Positions 1-8,070 of a stretch of DNA of 40,915 nt are shown here, one piece after another. Below the pieces are notes generated by a model, which was not told the origin of the DNA, did not search any database, and saw nothing but the letters and a program-made list of their open reading frames with translations. A program made the translations under genes and the position numbers. Location of the stretch: NCBI GenBank assembly GCA_947177445.1, contig CAMWUL010000028.1:1-40915 (forward strand), read 5' to 3'. The stretch comes from an uncultured Lachnospiraceae bacterium (GTDB lineage: Bacteria; Bacillota; Clostridia; Lachnospirales; Lachnospiraceae). Each line of letters begins with the position of its first letter. The first letter of the stretch is position 1.

Positions 1-47
1 CTATACCGACATATAAGAACTTCTAAAGAGATAATCTAAATTCACCA

Positions 48-68
48 TAAATTTTCATAGAAAATTTA
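48..68. promoter_or_regulatory. AT-rich perfect inverted repeat upstream of the aldo/keto reductase
   Basis: TAAATTTTC, a 3-nt spacer and GAAAATTTA form a perfect 9-bp inverted repeat. It could be an operator for the downstream gene or the weak end of an upstream transcript. I see no convincing -35/-10 pair in positions 1-150 and no gene there. Confidence 0.3.
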
Positions 69-150
69 CGAATCTCCTGGGATGGACTTACCCACAGTAT
101 CGGAGTTGTAAAAAGCCGCGATATTAAAAGGAAAGGAAGTAAGGAAAACA

Positions 151-1329
151 ATGCAGTATAGGAAGGATAAAAAAGGAAACGACATTTCACTTCTGGGCTA
201 TGGGTGCATGCGTTTCACCAGAAAGGGTGCGTCCATTGATCTGGATAAGGCAGAGCGGGAGCTTATGGCGGCCATCGAGGGCGGAGTAAATTACCTGGAT
301 ACGGCGTATATCTACCCGGGCAGCGAGGCGGCGGTAGGAGAGATTCTGCACCGCAGGGGGTGCCGGGACAAGGTGTATATTGCCACGAAGCTGCCCCACT
401 ACCTGATCAAAACCATGGAAGGGGTGGAGAAGACCTTTCAGGAGGAGCTGAAGCGGCTGCAGACAGATCATATCGACTATTACCTGATGCATATGCTGAC
501 GGATGCCGCCACCTGGGATAAGCTGAGAAAACTGGGGATTGAGGAATGGATCGCCTCCAAGCTTGCCTCTGGCCAAATACGCAATATCGGCTTTTCCTAT
601 CACGGAAATTCGTCTATGTTCAAACAGCTGGTGGATGCCTATGACTGGGATTTCTGCCAGATTCAATACAATTATATGGATGAACATTCCCAGGCGGGAG
701 TGGAGGGACTGCGGTATGCCGCCGGGAAGGGGCTTCCGGTGATTATCATGGAGCCGCTTCGGGGCGGCAGACTGGTGGACCTTCTGCCGGAGTCCGCAAA
801 GGACCTGTTCCGAAGGGATCCGGAGGGACGCGCACCGGCGGCGCTGGCTTTTCGCTGGCTGTATGATCAGCCGGAGGTGACCTGCGTGCTGTCGGGGATG
901 AATTCCATGGAAATGGTGGAACAGAATCTTGCCACGGCTGCTCAGGCCTGCCCGGGATGCATGACAGATTCAGATAAGGCGCTGGTGGAGCAGGTTCGTG
1001 AAGAAATCCGGCGCAGTGTAAAGGTGGGCTGTACGGGATGCGGATACTGTATGCCCTGCCCCAGCGGGGTGGATATTCCGGGTACCTTCCGCTGCTACAA
1101 TGCCATGTATTCTGAGAAGAAATCCTCCGGAAGAAGGGATTATCTGCAGTGCACCGCCATGCGCAAAAATACATCCAGCGCCTCTCAGTGCATTCAGTGC
1201 GGGAAATGTGAGCAGCACTGCCCTCAGCACATTTCCATCCGGAAGGAACTGAAAAATGCCGCCGGAGAACTGGAGACCATTTCCTATAAGGCGGCCAGAT
1301 GGGCCATCCGGACGTTTAAGCTGTGGTAG
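151..1329 (+). CDS. Aldo/keto reductase with C-terminal 4Fe-4S ferredoxin-like domain
   Basis: NAD(P)H-type oxidoreductase of 392 residues, probably cytoplasmic. The N-terminal TIM barrel carries the aldo/keto reductase tetrad at the usual spacing: Asp50 and Tyr55 in the DTAYIYPGSE stretch, Lys80 in IATK and His114 in YLMH. After about residue 285 the barrel gives way to two cysteine clusters, CTGCGYCMPC (about 294-303) and CIQCGKCEQHC (about 348-358). These are the ligand pattern of a 4Fe-4S ferredoxin domain found in many anaerobe members of this family, so electrons may come from or go to ferredoxin. The substrate cannot be told. The start is supported by the purine-rich AAAGGAAAGGAAG just upstream. 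It is separated from the chemoreceptor by a terminator and appears monocistronic. Confidence 0.93.
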   Translation: MQYRKDKKGNDISLLGYGCMRFTRKGASIDLDKAERELMAAIEGGVNYLDTAYIYPGSEAAVGEILHRRGCRDKVYIATKLPHYLIKTMEGVEKTFQEELKRLQTDHIDYYLMHMLTDAATWDKLRKLGIEEWIASKLASGQIRNIGFSYHGNSSMFKQLVDAYDWDFCQIQYNYMDEHSQAGVEGLRYAAGKGLPVIIMEPLRGGRLVDLLPESAKDLFRRDPEGRAPAALAFRWLYDQPEVTCVLSGMNSMEMVEQNLATAAQACPGCMTDSDKALVEQVREEIRRSVKVGCTGCGYCMPCPSGVDIPGTFRCYNAMYSEKKSSGRRDYLQCTAMRKNTSSASQCIQCGKCEQHCPQHISIRKELKNAAGELETISYKAARWAIRTFKLW

Positions 1330-1368
1330 AGGTTCTGGTTTTGTATGAAAAACAGAACACTGCAGGCG

Positions 1369-1397
1369 TTGACAGCAGGAGAGAAAAATCATATACT
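1369..1397 (+). promoter_or_regulatory. Sigma-A type promoter of the chemoreceptor gene
   Basis: TTGACA (1369-1374) and TATACT (1392-1397) are separated by exactly 17 nt. The -10 box lies inside the left arm of the 15-bp hairpin described as a terminator. Transcription would start near 1404, within or just after the hairpin loop, and give a short leader of about 35 nt before the start codon at 1439. Confidence 0.7.
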
Positions 1398-1422
1398 CAT
1401 TATCGGGAGTATATGATTTTTT
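1384..1422 (+). terminator. Intrinsic terminator of the aldo/keto reductase gene
   Basis: AAAAATCATATACTC (1384-1398) and GAGTATATGATTTTT (1407-1421) form a perfect 15-bp stem with an 8-nt loop and a terminal T run. The same palindrome overlaps the -10 box of the next gene's promoter, so it may also serve as a protein-binding site. Confidence 0.75.
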
Positions 1423-1438
1423 AATGGAGGATATGGCT

Positions 1439-3424
1439 ATGAAAATCAGGGCGAAGCTGATCATTTGTTTCTCTTCGATTTGTATCGGATGTATGCTGAT
1501 CTCGATGCTGAGTGTATTAGCAAGGACACGTCAGCGCTTTGATGCAATGAACGACATACAGGCGAAGACGGCGGCGGAGTATTATGCCGCTTCGATCCAG
1601 GCATGGTTTGAAAAAAAGACGGCCATTGTGGATTCCGCTGTTGCTTATATGGAATCCCTGGAGGAGATGGACGAAGAAGCGGTTATTACATATCTGGAAG
1701 CGCTGATGAATGGAAATGAAGGTACGGCAGATGTGTTTGCGGCGTTTGCTGACGGAACCTTTCTGGACGGGAGCCGGCTGGAGCTGGGAGATGACTGGGA
1801 CTATTTCGGATATCCCTGGTATACGGAAGGCATGGCTGTAGAAGAGAAGGTTTATTGTGATCCTTACATGGACAACAGCGCAGGCGGGATGGTGATGCCT
1901 GTCTCCAGAAAATTTGTCTGCAAAGACGGTTCTGCCGGCGTGATTGGTATGAGTCTTCAGCTGCAGACCATGTTTGATTCGCTCAACGAAGTGGCGGATA
2001 CCTCTGCCGGGGTATATGTGTTTATGATAGATGACGACGGACAGATTCTGATGCACCGCAACAGTGAGTTTATGCCGGCAGGCGGAAGCATGAGACTGGT
2101 AAATGAGGTGCTGGGCGGCGCGTATGCAGCTTCACTGGCGGATGCGTCGGTTTCAGTTAAGGATTATGACGGTGTGGAGCGATATCTGATGGCGGTTCCC
2201 AGCGCAGTGGGAAGCGTGGTCGTTGCGACTCCGGTATCGGTTTATAACGAAGCGGTAAATCAGCTGGTGAATATTTTTATTATTACCATTTTGATTGCTA
2301 CTATCGTGGCGGCAGTTGTGGTGTTCCTGTTCAGCGCCAGCATTACAAAACCTATCGTTGCCATGCAGAGCGAGATTGCCCGGCTGCGGGAGCTGAAACT
2401 GCAGATGGATGGCAGGTCTGAGATCGGGAACCGGCGCCGGGATGAGCTTGGTGTTATGGACAGGGCCGTCCAGGAGCTGCGCATCCGTCTGAATCAGATC
2501 GTGCATCAGCTGATACAGGCATCCGACACGCTGAAGAAGCAGTTTGACAGTGTTCGAAATTCGGTGGGGAACGCCGTGTCCGATAATCATTCGGTGAAGG
2601 GGACCATCAGCCAGGTGGTTGTGGCCATTGACGACGTGGCCCAGCAGACTCAGCAGGCAAATGAAAATCTTACGGAATTTGCGGAAGAGCTTTCCAATGT
2701 GGCGGATCGTATGGAACGTATGAATGAGGTAGTCGCTGCGGCTGTGTGCCAATGCCAGGACGGTATGGAGACGGTGGATCTGCTTTCCAGAAAGTTTGAC
2801 CAGAGCCGGAGAATGCAGGATACTACCCGTGAGACAGCGGACGGTCTATCCCAGAAGTCGGAGTCCATTGACGGCATCAGCAAGACAATCGGAGAGATTG
2901 CCAGCCAGACCTCTCTGCTCGCCCTGAATGCATCCATCGAGGCGGCAAGGGCCGGTGAGGCAGGGAGAGGCTTTGCGGTGGTGGCCGAGGAAATCGGAAA
3001 GCTGGCGGCACAGACATCCTCTGCCACCGGAGATATCACCCAGATTATAACGGAAATTCAGAATGAGGTAAAGAATGTCAGCAGCCAGATCGGGCAGATT
3101 CAGGGCACCACTATGGACTGCATGCAGACAATGGAGGATGCGCAGGGGGCGTTCCGAAAGATCAGCGATGATATTTCCGGTATGGGAAATGATATAAATG
3201 AGCTTGAAACGGCGGTGGAAAGCCTGAACAGAAATAAGGATGGCATTGTTGACAAGTTTTCGGGCATTTCCAGCGAGACCCAGGAGCTGACGGCGGCCAG
3301 CCAGGAGATCAACGAGCGGGTGGAAAATCAAAATGAGGAGATGGAACGCATCGATTCCTCCATGCAGGAGCTGCACCAGGTAGTGGAACGCTTGAACAGC
3401 ATTATAGAAGAATTTCACGTTTAA
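1439..3424 (+). CDS. Methyl-accepting chemotaxis protein
   Basis: Membrane chemoreceptor of 661 residues that would signal to CheA/CheW. It has an N-terminal transmembrane segment (about 7-28), an extracellular region of about 240 residues consistent with a dCache-type sensor, a second transmembrane segment (about 272-300, rich in I/V/A), a HAMP linker beginning SITKPIV, and a long coiled-coil signalling domain. The conserved hairpin tip is plain: [20 protein letters not shown] near residues 488-510. No C-terminal CheR-docking pentapeptide is seen. The ATG at 1439 is preferred because GGAGG (1426-1430) sits 8 nt before it; the earlier in-frame ATG at 1424 overlaps that site. The ligand is unknown. 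No other chemotaxis genes lie in the window. It directly precedes the Tad pilus operon but has its own promoter. Confidence 0.93.
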   Translation: MKIRAKLIICFSSICIGCMLISMLSVLARTRQRFDAMNDIQAKTAAEYYAASIQAWFEKKTAIVDSAVAYMESLEEMDEEAVITYLEALMNGNEGTADVFAAFADGTFLDGSRLELGDDWDYFGYPWYTEGMAVEEKVYCDPYMDNSAGGMVMPVSRKFVCKDGSAGVIGMSLQLQTMFDSLNEVADTSAGVYVFMIDDDGQILMHRNSEFMPAGGSMRLVNEVLGGAYAASLADASVSVKDYDGVERYLMAVPSAVGSVVVATPVSVYNEAVNQLVNIFIITILIATIVAAVVVFLFSASITKPIVAMQSEIARLRELKLQMDGRSEIGNRRRDELGVMDRAVQELRIRLNQIVHQLIQASDTLKKQFDSVRNSVGNAVSDNHSVKGTISQVVVAIDDVAQQTQQANENLTEFAEELSNVADRMERMNEVVAAAVCQCQDGMETVDLLSRKFDQSRRMQDTTRETADGLSQKSESIDGISKTIGEIASQTSLLALNASIEAARAGEAGRGFAVVAEEIGKLAAQTSSATGDITQIITEIQNEVKNVSSQIGQIQGTTMDCMQTMEDAQGAFRKISDDISGMGNDINELETAVESLNRNKDGIVDKFSGISSETQELTAASQEINERVENQNEEMERIDSSMQELHQVVERLNSIIEEFHV

Positions 3425-3464
3425 AAATTTTTCGGGAATTATGTAGAAAATAATAATTTAGGTA

Positions 3465-3493
3465 TTGACAACCTCCGGATTCTGGTGTAGAGT
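3465..3493 (+). promoter_or_regulatory. Probable promoter of the Tad pilus operon
   Basis: TTGACA (3465-3470), a 17-nt spacer and TAGAGT (3488-3493, 4 of 6 consensus bases). Transcription would begin near 3500, about 200 nt before the cpaF start, leaving a long leader. It is the only promoter-like sequence I see before the operon. Confidence 0.55.
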
Positions 3494-3518
3494 GATAACC
3501 ACTTACACATCCGGAGGT
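3471..3518. promoter_or_regulatory. Inverted repeat flanking the -10 box of the Tad promoter
   Basis: ACCTCCGGAT (3471-3480) directly follows the -35 box and its exact reverse complement ATCCGGAGGT (3509-3518) lies just after the expected transcription start. Each arm contains the self-complementary core TCCGGA. The arrangement suits a pair of repressor or activator half-sites spaced about 38 bp centre to centre, but no cognate regulator can be named. Confidence 0.4.
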
Positions 3519-3705
3519 AAGTTTCTGGTTTTACTCATTGAGTTCAGGCCGTATCGGCCGGTTACCACAGTTTTTATTTTCGCGGGCAATGAAGAAAACA
3601 GCCATATCTGCATGGATATTTGACGAAAGCCGCGAGGGTCAAATACCCCGCTGTTCTGCATCGATGCAGGCTGATACCCTGTTGTTTGCAGCGGAGTCTT
3701 TGACT
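3500..3705 (+). ncRNA. Structured 5' leader of the Tad operon; candidate c-di-GMP-I (GEMM)-like riboswitch
   Basis: This stretch is open in frame with cpaF from a TTG at 3538, but it reads better as untranslated leader. It contains a stem TCGCGG (3580-3585)/CCGCGA (3630-3635) enclosing GGCAA on the 5' side, a small hairpin ATATC/GATAT, and GACGAAAGCC on the 3' side. This resembles the GGCAAA...GACGCAAAGCC core of GEMM riboswitches, with one base missing. A second hairpin CTGCA-TCGA-TGCAG (3656-3669) follows. CCGCTG (3648-3653) can pair with CAGCGG (3689-3694), which overlaps the GGAG proposed for cpaF and could hide it. The riboswitch identity is an inference from partial motif likeness. Confidence 0.35.
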
Positions 3706-4878
3706 ATGAGTCATACAGGGAATGGAGGGATGAAAAAAATAAAAACAGAACAGGATGCCGCGCAGGAAGATTTGCTGCAGCAGCTGGTGAGTGATTATAC
3801 CACCCAGAAGCAGCAGTCATTGATGCAGATGAAGAAGGGCCAGCTCCCGAAGGAGGCCTTTCTGGCAGAAGCGGCAGGCCACATAGCTGCCTATTACAAA
3901 AGGTCAAAAAAGCAGGACCAGCAGCTGCTGGACGCTTTTGAACAGTATGTTTTCGGTTATTCCAGACTGTCAAGGCTGATCGATGACAGGACAGTTTCGG
4001 ATATCCGGGTGGTGGGCTATGACAATGTCCGCATCAAAAGAAAAGGGCAGAGAATGGCAGCAGACGTGTCATTTTCCTCTCCCAGAGAATATCGACAGTT
4101 TATCGACTACATTGCTACAAAAAATCAAGTAAACATATCTAATCTCAATGCAATTCAACGGTTTACGGACAACGAGAGCCATCCGGATTTTATTCTGCGG
4201 TTTACGCTCTCCATGCCTCTTGTAAACACCTACAGTGAACCCTATTTATGTATCAGGAAGGTTCCTAGAGTTTTTCCCCAAATGAAAGAACTGATCGCAC
4301 AGGAAATGCTGGACCGGGAGACGGCCGAGCTTTTGGTGAGCCGCTTCAGGGAGGGCTCCACCTTAATCTGCGGGGGCAATTCCTCGGGAAAGACCACGCT
4401 GCTCAACGCGCTGAAGGAGACGCTGCCGGACAATATGGCTGTTTTGGTGGCCCAGCAGGCAGATGAGCTGACTACCATGTTTCATCCGGACATGATGTTT
4501 CTGCATTCCATGCCCGGATCGGGGGAACAGCAGGTCAGCTATGACCTGGAGCATATCAGCATTGCCGGCCTTACCATGGATGTGGATTTCTTTATTATCG
4601 GTGAGGTGAAGGGGGCGGAGGCCTTATATTTGCTGAATGCCGCTTATACGGGACAGCTTTGCGCCGCTACCATTCATGCCCCTTCTGCGGACAGGGCGCC
4701 GGACAAGCTGGTGGATTATGCGATGTATCGGAGCCGATATTCCAGGGATGAGCTGATGAAGATGCTGGATTGCTTCCGCACTCTGGTGTTTATGGAGCAT
4801 TACAAGGTGAAGGAAATCTTCGACTGCAGGGGATGGGATCCTGCCAGCAGGAGTCTGTCCTATGAAAGAATTTTTTAA
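3706..4878 (+). CDS. cpaF: CpaF/TadA-type secretion ATPase of the Tad pilus
   Basis: Cytoplasmic hexameric ATPase that powers Tad (Flp) pilus assembly. A helical N-terminal part is followed by the all-alpha/beta domain (FGYSRLSRLIDDRTVSDIRV) and the ATPase core. The core has Walker A GGNSSGKTT (about residues 222-230), an acidic box within SYDLEHISIAGLTMDVDF and FIIGEVKG (Walker B-like), and the His box around CAATIHAPSADRAPDKL. The reading frame is open back to 3538, but the upstream part is unlike CpaF. The ATG at 3706 has GGAG 9 nt upstream; the ATG at 3730 (starting MKKIKTEQ) follows GGAGGG with no spacing and is the alternative. From 3706 the protein is 390 residues, normal for the family. 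First gene of the Tad operon. Confidence 0.88.
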   Translation: MSHTGNGGMKKIKTEQDAAQEDLLQQLVSDYTTQKQQSLMQMKKGQLPKEAFLAEAAGHIAAYYKRSKKQDQQLLDAFEQYVFGYSRLSRLIDDRTVSDIRVVGYDNVRIKRKGQRMAADVSFSSPREYRQFIDYIATKNQVNISNLNAIQRFTDNESHPDFILRFTLSMPLVNTYSEPYLCIRKVPRVFPQMKELIAQEMLDRETAELLVSRFREGSTLICGGNSSGKTTLLNALKETLPDNMAVLVAQQADELTTMFHPDMMFLHSMPGSGEQQVSYDLEHISIAGLTMDVDFFIIGEVKGAEALYLLNAAYTGQLCAATIHAPSADRAPDKLVDYAMYRSRYSRDELMKMLDCFRTLVFMEHYKVKEIFDCRGWDPASRSLSYERIF

Positions 4879-4923
4879 AATGACAAATAAAAGGGAGCTT
4901 GAAAAGCGGACAGGAGGGTGAGC

Positions 4924-5916
4924 TTGGGAGAGATACAGTCCTGGATTCTGAACGTATTATCCGCCCGGGACAGCGGAATTGTAATCATGAAGAGTTCGGT
5001 TTTCTTGTTTTTGGCAGCGGGACTTGTTTTACTGTTTCGTGATCTGAGAATGTTTCGAAATATGGCCGGGATGCTTCGGCGGACCAGGGCCGACATCAAT
5101 GCGGCATCCCGGCAGAGGAGCCTGGCGGGAAGACAAAGGCTGCTGGACCTGCAGCAGGAGCACTCACTGTGGTATTCCATAGAAAGGATGCTTCAGTACA
5201 GCGGGCTTGGCATACGTTTTCCCGGGCTGACGGCAGAGTGGTGGCTGGTGGGAAACGCCGTATGTGCGGCGGGGATATTTTTATTGACCGCATTGGCGGG
5301 AGGACTGCTTCCTGCCGCAGCTGCCGTTTTGGCGGCGGGGCTGGCAGAGGGATATGTGATGAGACATCTGCGGGAGACAAACCTGAAGCGGACGGAGAAT
5401 AATCTGACAAAGCTTTTGGATTTTTTGGGAAATTACAGTATTACCGCAGGAGAGGTCACAAGTATTTTCAGCCAGGTCAGCAGATATATGGAAGAACCGC
5501 TGAAAAGTGCGCTGGATGCCTGCTGCTATGAGGCCTCCACCACCGGTGATGCCAGTGCGGCGCTCCTGGCTATGGCAGAGCGGATCGAGCATCCAAAATT
5601 TAAAGAGCTGGCCCGGAATCTGGAGATCAGCATCCGGTACTGTGCAGACTTCAAGGCCCTGGTAAGCGGCAGCAGAAGAAGCCTGCGGGAATATCTGAGA
5701 ATGGCTCAGGAGAGAAAGGGTATGCTTCGGGAGGCTATGATTAACCTGGTGCTGCTTTTGGGCATGTCGGCGGCAGTATTAATGATCGTGGGAAGCCTTA
5801 CGGGTATTTCCGTCTGGCAGCTGATTACAGGAACATTGCCGGGAAGAGTGGGAATCGGAATTTTGCTGGCTATCGGACTTATGTTCCGGGGACAGCTTCG
5901 CAGGGCATGCAGGTAG
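4924..5916 (+). CDS. tadB: TadB-like inner-membrane platform protein of the Tad pilus
   Basis: Membrane protein of about 330 residues with a type II secretion F domain. It has a transmembrane stretch near the N terminus (SSVFLFLAAGLVLLF), a second pair around residues 105-140 (ALAGGLLPAAAAVLAAGLA), a cytoplasmic helical F domain, and two C-terminal segments (LVLLLGMSAAVLMIVGSL and IGILLAIGLMF). It would anchor the assembly machinery driven by CpaF. The TTG at 4924 is preferred because GGAGG ends 6 nt upstream; a GTG at 4918 overlaps that site. It lies 45 nt after cpaF, and tadC follows it. Confidence 0.85.
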   Translation: MGEIQSWILNVLSARDSGIVIMKSSVFLFLAAGLVLLFRDLRMFRNMAGMLRRTRADINAASRQRSLAGRQRLLDLQQEHSLWYSIERMLQYSGLGIRFPGLTAEWWLVGNAVCAAGIFLLTALAGGLLPAAAAVLAAGLAEGYVMRHLRETNLKRTENNLTKLLDFLGNYSITAGEVTSIFSQVSRYMEEPLKSALDACCYEASTTGDASAALLAMAERIEHPKFKELARNLEISIRYCADFKALVSGSRRSLREYLRMAQERKGMLREAMINLVLLLGMSAAVLMIVGSLTGISVWQLITGTLPGRVGIGILLAIGLMFRGQLRRACR

Positions 5917-6010
5917 CAGGCAGAAGCAGAATATTCGAAAGAGGGCAGCACTTTTGACCGGAAAAAGCGGCAAGGTGGTTCCCGGAAGCAAGAGACACAA
6001 GGAGCAATCA

Positions 6011-6850
6011 ATGGAAGAAACACAGATTATTTTAGCCCTGAGAATCCTTCCCGGTGTGGTATCCGGGTTGCTGCTGCTTACTTTTTGGCAGCTGCGAAAA
6101 GCATGGCATCCTGAGAGGAAGCTGTTGAAGGCCTATCGGGAGTTTACCGGCCTCTTAAAGGAAAAGAAAAAAACAAACGGCTGGTACCAGAAAAACAGGC
6201 AGTGGCTGATGAAAAACGGAGCCGTATTTCACCTGGGAAATAAGACGGAACCGGTACGCTTTCTCTCTCTGCGGGTTATTCTGGGGGCGGCGGGGCTTGC
6301 GGTTTTTTTCCCGCTGCATCCCGGATATGGGATAACGGCGTTCGTTCTATTGTACTTTACGCCGGTATGGATGCTGATATATTTGAACAGGCAGGATAAC
6401 GAGAAGCTGCTGCCGGAGCTGAAGCTGGTTTATCATGCGCTGGAGATTCAGATCCGGGCGGGGGTTTACGTGACGGACGCGCTGGCGGAATGCTATGGGA
6501 GTGTCCGGGAAAAAAGGCTTCGCCAGGCGCTCCTTGATCTGGCCGGCGACATCGTTCTGAAGGCGGATATCTATGACGCATTGGATGCCTTTCAGAAAAA
6601 ATTTGACAACAGATATATTGATTCCTTATGCATTACGATCCTTCAGGCTCTGGAATCGGGCCAGGCGCTGGAGCTGCTTCGTGACATTGGCGAGCAGATC
6701 CGGGATATGGAGGAAACCATGCTGGAACGAAAAAAGACGGCGCTGGACAGGAAGCTGACCTTTTATCAGCTGGGAGTGCTGACGGTGGTAATGGGAATCG
6801 CCCTTTACGCCTGTGTCAGCTATATGTTTGGCGCGGCATCAGGATTTTGA
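6011..6850 (+). CDS. tadC: TadC-like inner-membrane platform protein of the Tad pilus
   Basis: Second F-domain membrane protein, 279 residues, expected to pair with TadB. Hydrophobic segments are at the N terminus (ILPGVVSGLLLLTFW), around residues 85-115 (VILGAAGLAVFF and YGITAFVLLYFTPVWMLIYL) and at the C terminus (VLTVVMGIALYACVSYMFG). The F-domain helical block lies between them (LPELKLVYHALEIQIRAGVYVTDAL and following). The ATG at 6011 has GGAG 5 nt upstream; the frame is open back to a TTG at 5954 without a good ribosome binding site. The pilin gene follows 22 nt later. Confidence 0.83.
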   Translation: MEETQIILALRILPGVVSGLLLLTFWQLRKAWHPERKLLKAYREFTGLLKEKKKTNGWYQKNRQWLMKNGAVFHLGNKTEPVRFLSLRVILGAAGLAVFFPLHPGYGITAFVLLYFTPVWMLIYLNRQDNEKLLPELKLVYHALEIQIRAGVYVTDALAECYGSVREKRLRQALLDLAGDIVLKADIYDALDAFQKKFDNRYIDSLCITILQALESGQALELLRDIGEQIRDMEETMLERKKTALDRKLTFYQLGVLTVVMGIALYACVSYMFGAASGF

Positions 6851-6872
6851 GAACAATCAGGGAGGATTAACA

Positions 6873-7085
6873 ATGAAAAAAATGTTGAAAACAATAAGGA
6901 CTATTTTGAAAAAGGGAATGGAGAAAGAGCCGGGGATCGACGGAATACTGGTGACAGTGGGGCTGTGTATCATTGCGCTGCTTCTGTGCGTTGTGATGAA
7001 GGACAGTCTGACAGCATTCATTCAGACGATTGTATCGGCTATGACTGCCCAGGCCCAGCAGATTCTCAACGGGGTACAGCCGTGA
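6873..7085 (+). CDS. flp: Flp-like pilin subunit
   Basis: Small protein of 70 residues: a basic N terminus (MKKMLKTIRTILKKGMEKEPG), one hydrophobic helix (IDGILVTVGLCIIALLLCVV) and a short amphipathic tail ending in NGVQP. This is the architecture of Flp1-type pilins, and its position right after tadC supports the call. The EPG before the hydrophobic stretch is a likely prepilin peptidase site. The Glu at position +5 that marks most Flp pilins is not present. GGGAGG (6860-6865) lies 7 nt before the ATG. It is probably the major subunit of the filament, processed by the TadV-like enzyme at 12778. Confidence 0.75.
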   Translation: MKKMLKTIRTILKKGMEKEPGIDGILVTVGLCIIALLLCVVMKDSLTAFIQTIVSAMTAQAQQILNGVQP

Positions 7086-7438
7086 AAAAGGAAGAGGGAA
7101 ATATAGGCGATTTTATGGCAGTGTGTCTTTGCATGCTTGCGCTGACGGTGGTGATGCTGTCTTATGTGGACAATGTGAGGCTGGTAGGGGAGAAGACGCA
7201 GATCAGCCAGCTTGCCAGAAAGTATATCCTGAAGATGGAGACAGAGGGAAGACTGACGGATGCGGACAGAATCACGCTTTGCCAGGAGCTGGAGTCGCTG
7301 GGAGTGACCGGAGTGGATCTGGGAGGATCCACTCTGGAGAAGGCGGAATACGGGGAGGCAATCGTACTCATTATACGCGGAAGGCTGAGGGATGGCTATG
7401 AATTTAAAGAAAAACGGGTGTCTGCTGCAAAGCACTGA
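7082..7438 (+). CDS. Pseudopilin-like membrane protein in the Tad operon
   Basis: Protein of 118 residues with a short charged N terminus (VKKEEGNIGDF), one transmembrane helix (MAVCLCMLALTVVMLSYV) and a soluble domain of about 85 residues. It starts with GTG at 7082, overlapping the pilin stop codon by 4 bp (GTGA), so translation is probably coupled. The EEG before the helix resembles the processing site of the neighbouring pilin. It may be a minor pilin or pseudopilin like TadE/TadF in role; DUF4320-type proteins occupy similar places in Firmicute Tad loci, but I cannot assign that family with certainty. Confidence 0.65.
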   Translation: MKKEEGNIGDFMAVCLCMLALTVVMLSYVDNVRLVGEKTQISQLARKYILKMETEGRLTDADRITLCQELESLGVTGVDLGGSTLEKAEYGEAIVLIIRGRLRDGYEFKEKRVSAAKH

Positions 7439-7982
7439 AAGCGGACAGATACAGTGGGTGACAGGATTATGGTTTCTGCTGTTTCTGGGAGTGCTTCTCT
7501 GTGCGGCGCTTCAGATGGATATTTACAGGAGCTCTTCCCAGTATCTGGAGGACGCACTGGCGGCATCCAACCTGGCCGCCGCGGTGGTGGATGTGGAAGA
7601 GTATGGGATTTCCAATCAAATACGGATCGATGATCCCGAGAAAGCATATCAGCGATATCTGACAGCGGTAAAGGGAAATTTGAATTTAGATGATGCATGG
7701 GAGTGTCCCAACAGATCCATAGCTGCCGGTCCTATAAGAATCGTGAATTTTACGGTATACAACGTAGGCGAAGAAGAGGTGGAAATTTATCATTTTGACG
7801 AGATGGGCACAATGACCTTTCAGCGGGGAAACAGGGGATATGTGACGGCGCCTGACGGTTCTGCTGTGGAGGCCACCGGGATATACAGTGAGATCTCCTA
7901 TCTCACAAGGGGACTGTTTGGTCTGGAGGTGCAGGCTCATAAGGGAAAGCTGGCAGATATTGTGAGAAATGAGGAGCAGTAA
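7398..7982 (+). CDS. TadE-like pilus-associated membrane protein
   Basis: Protein of 194 residues with an N-terminal ESGQIQWVTG stretch leading into one transmembrane helix (LWFLLFLGVLLCAALQM), then an extracellular domain of about 150 residues. It overlaps the 3' end of the preceding gene by 41 bp. The ATG at 7398 is chosen because GAGGG (7387-7391) is 6 nt before it; the ATG at 7392 abuts that site. The layout (short N terminus with Gly before a membrane helix, then a globular domain) is that of TadE-type minor pilins. Function in filament initiation or anchoring is inferred from position. Confidence 0.65.
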   Translation: MNLKKNGCLLQSTESGQIQWVTGLWFLLFLGVLLCAALQMDIYRSSSQYLEDALAASNLAAAVVDVEEYGISNQIRIDDPEKAYQRYLTAVKGNLNLDDAWECPNRSIAAGPIRIVNFTVYNVGEEEVEIYHFDEMGTMTFQRGNRGYVTAPDGSAVEATGIYSEISYLTRGLFGLEVQAHKGKLADIVRNEEQ

Positions 7983-8070
7983 ACGGCGGCATTGGGGAGA
8001 GAACATGACTACAGGGAAATGGAAGCAAGACCATTCAGGCTTGTCTGACAGGAAAGGATAAGGGACGGAA

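Noticed and set aside
3538..3705. N-terminal extension of CpaF from a TTG codon
   Set aside because: No ribosome binding site at suitable spacing, sequence unlike CpaF N termini, and the region folds as RNA; a start at 3706 or 3730 is favoured.
8005..8061. 18-codon reading frame after the TadE-like gene with a GGGGAG site
   Set aside because: Too short and composition gives no sign of a real peptide; it could be a leader peptide but nothing supports it.
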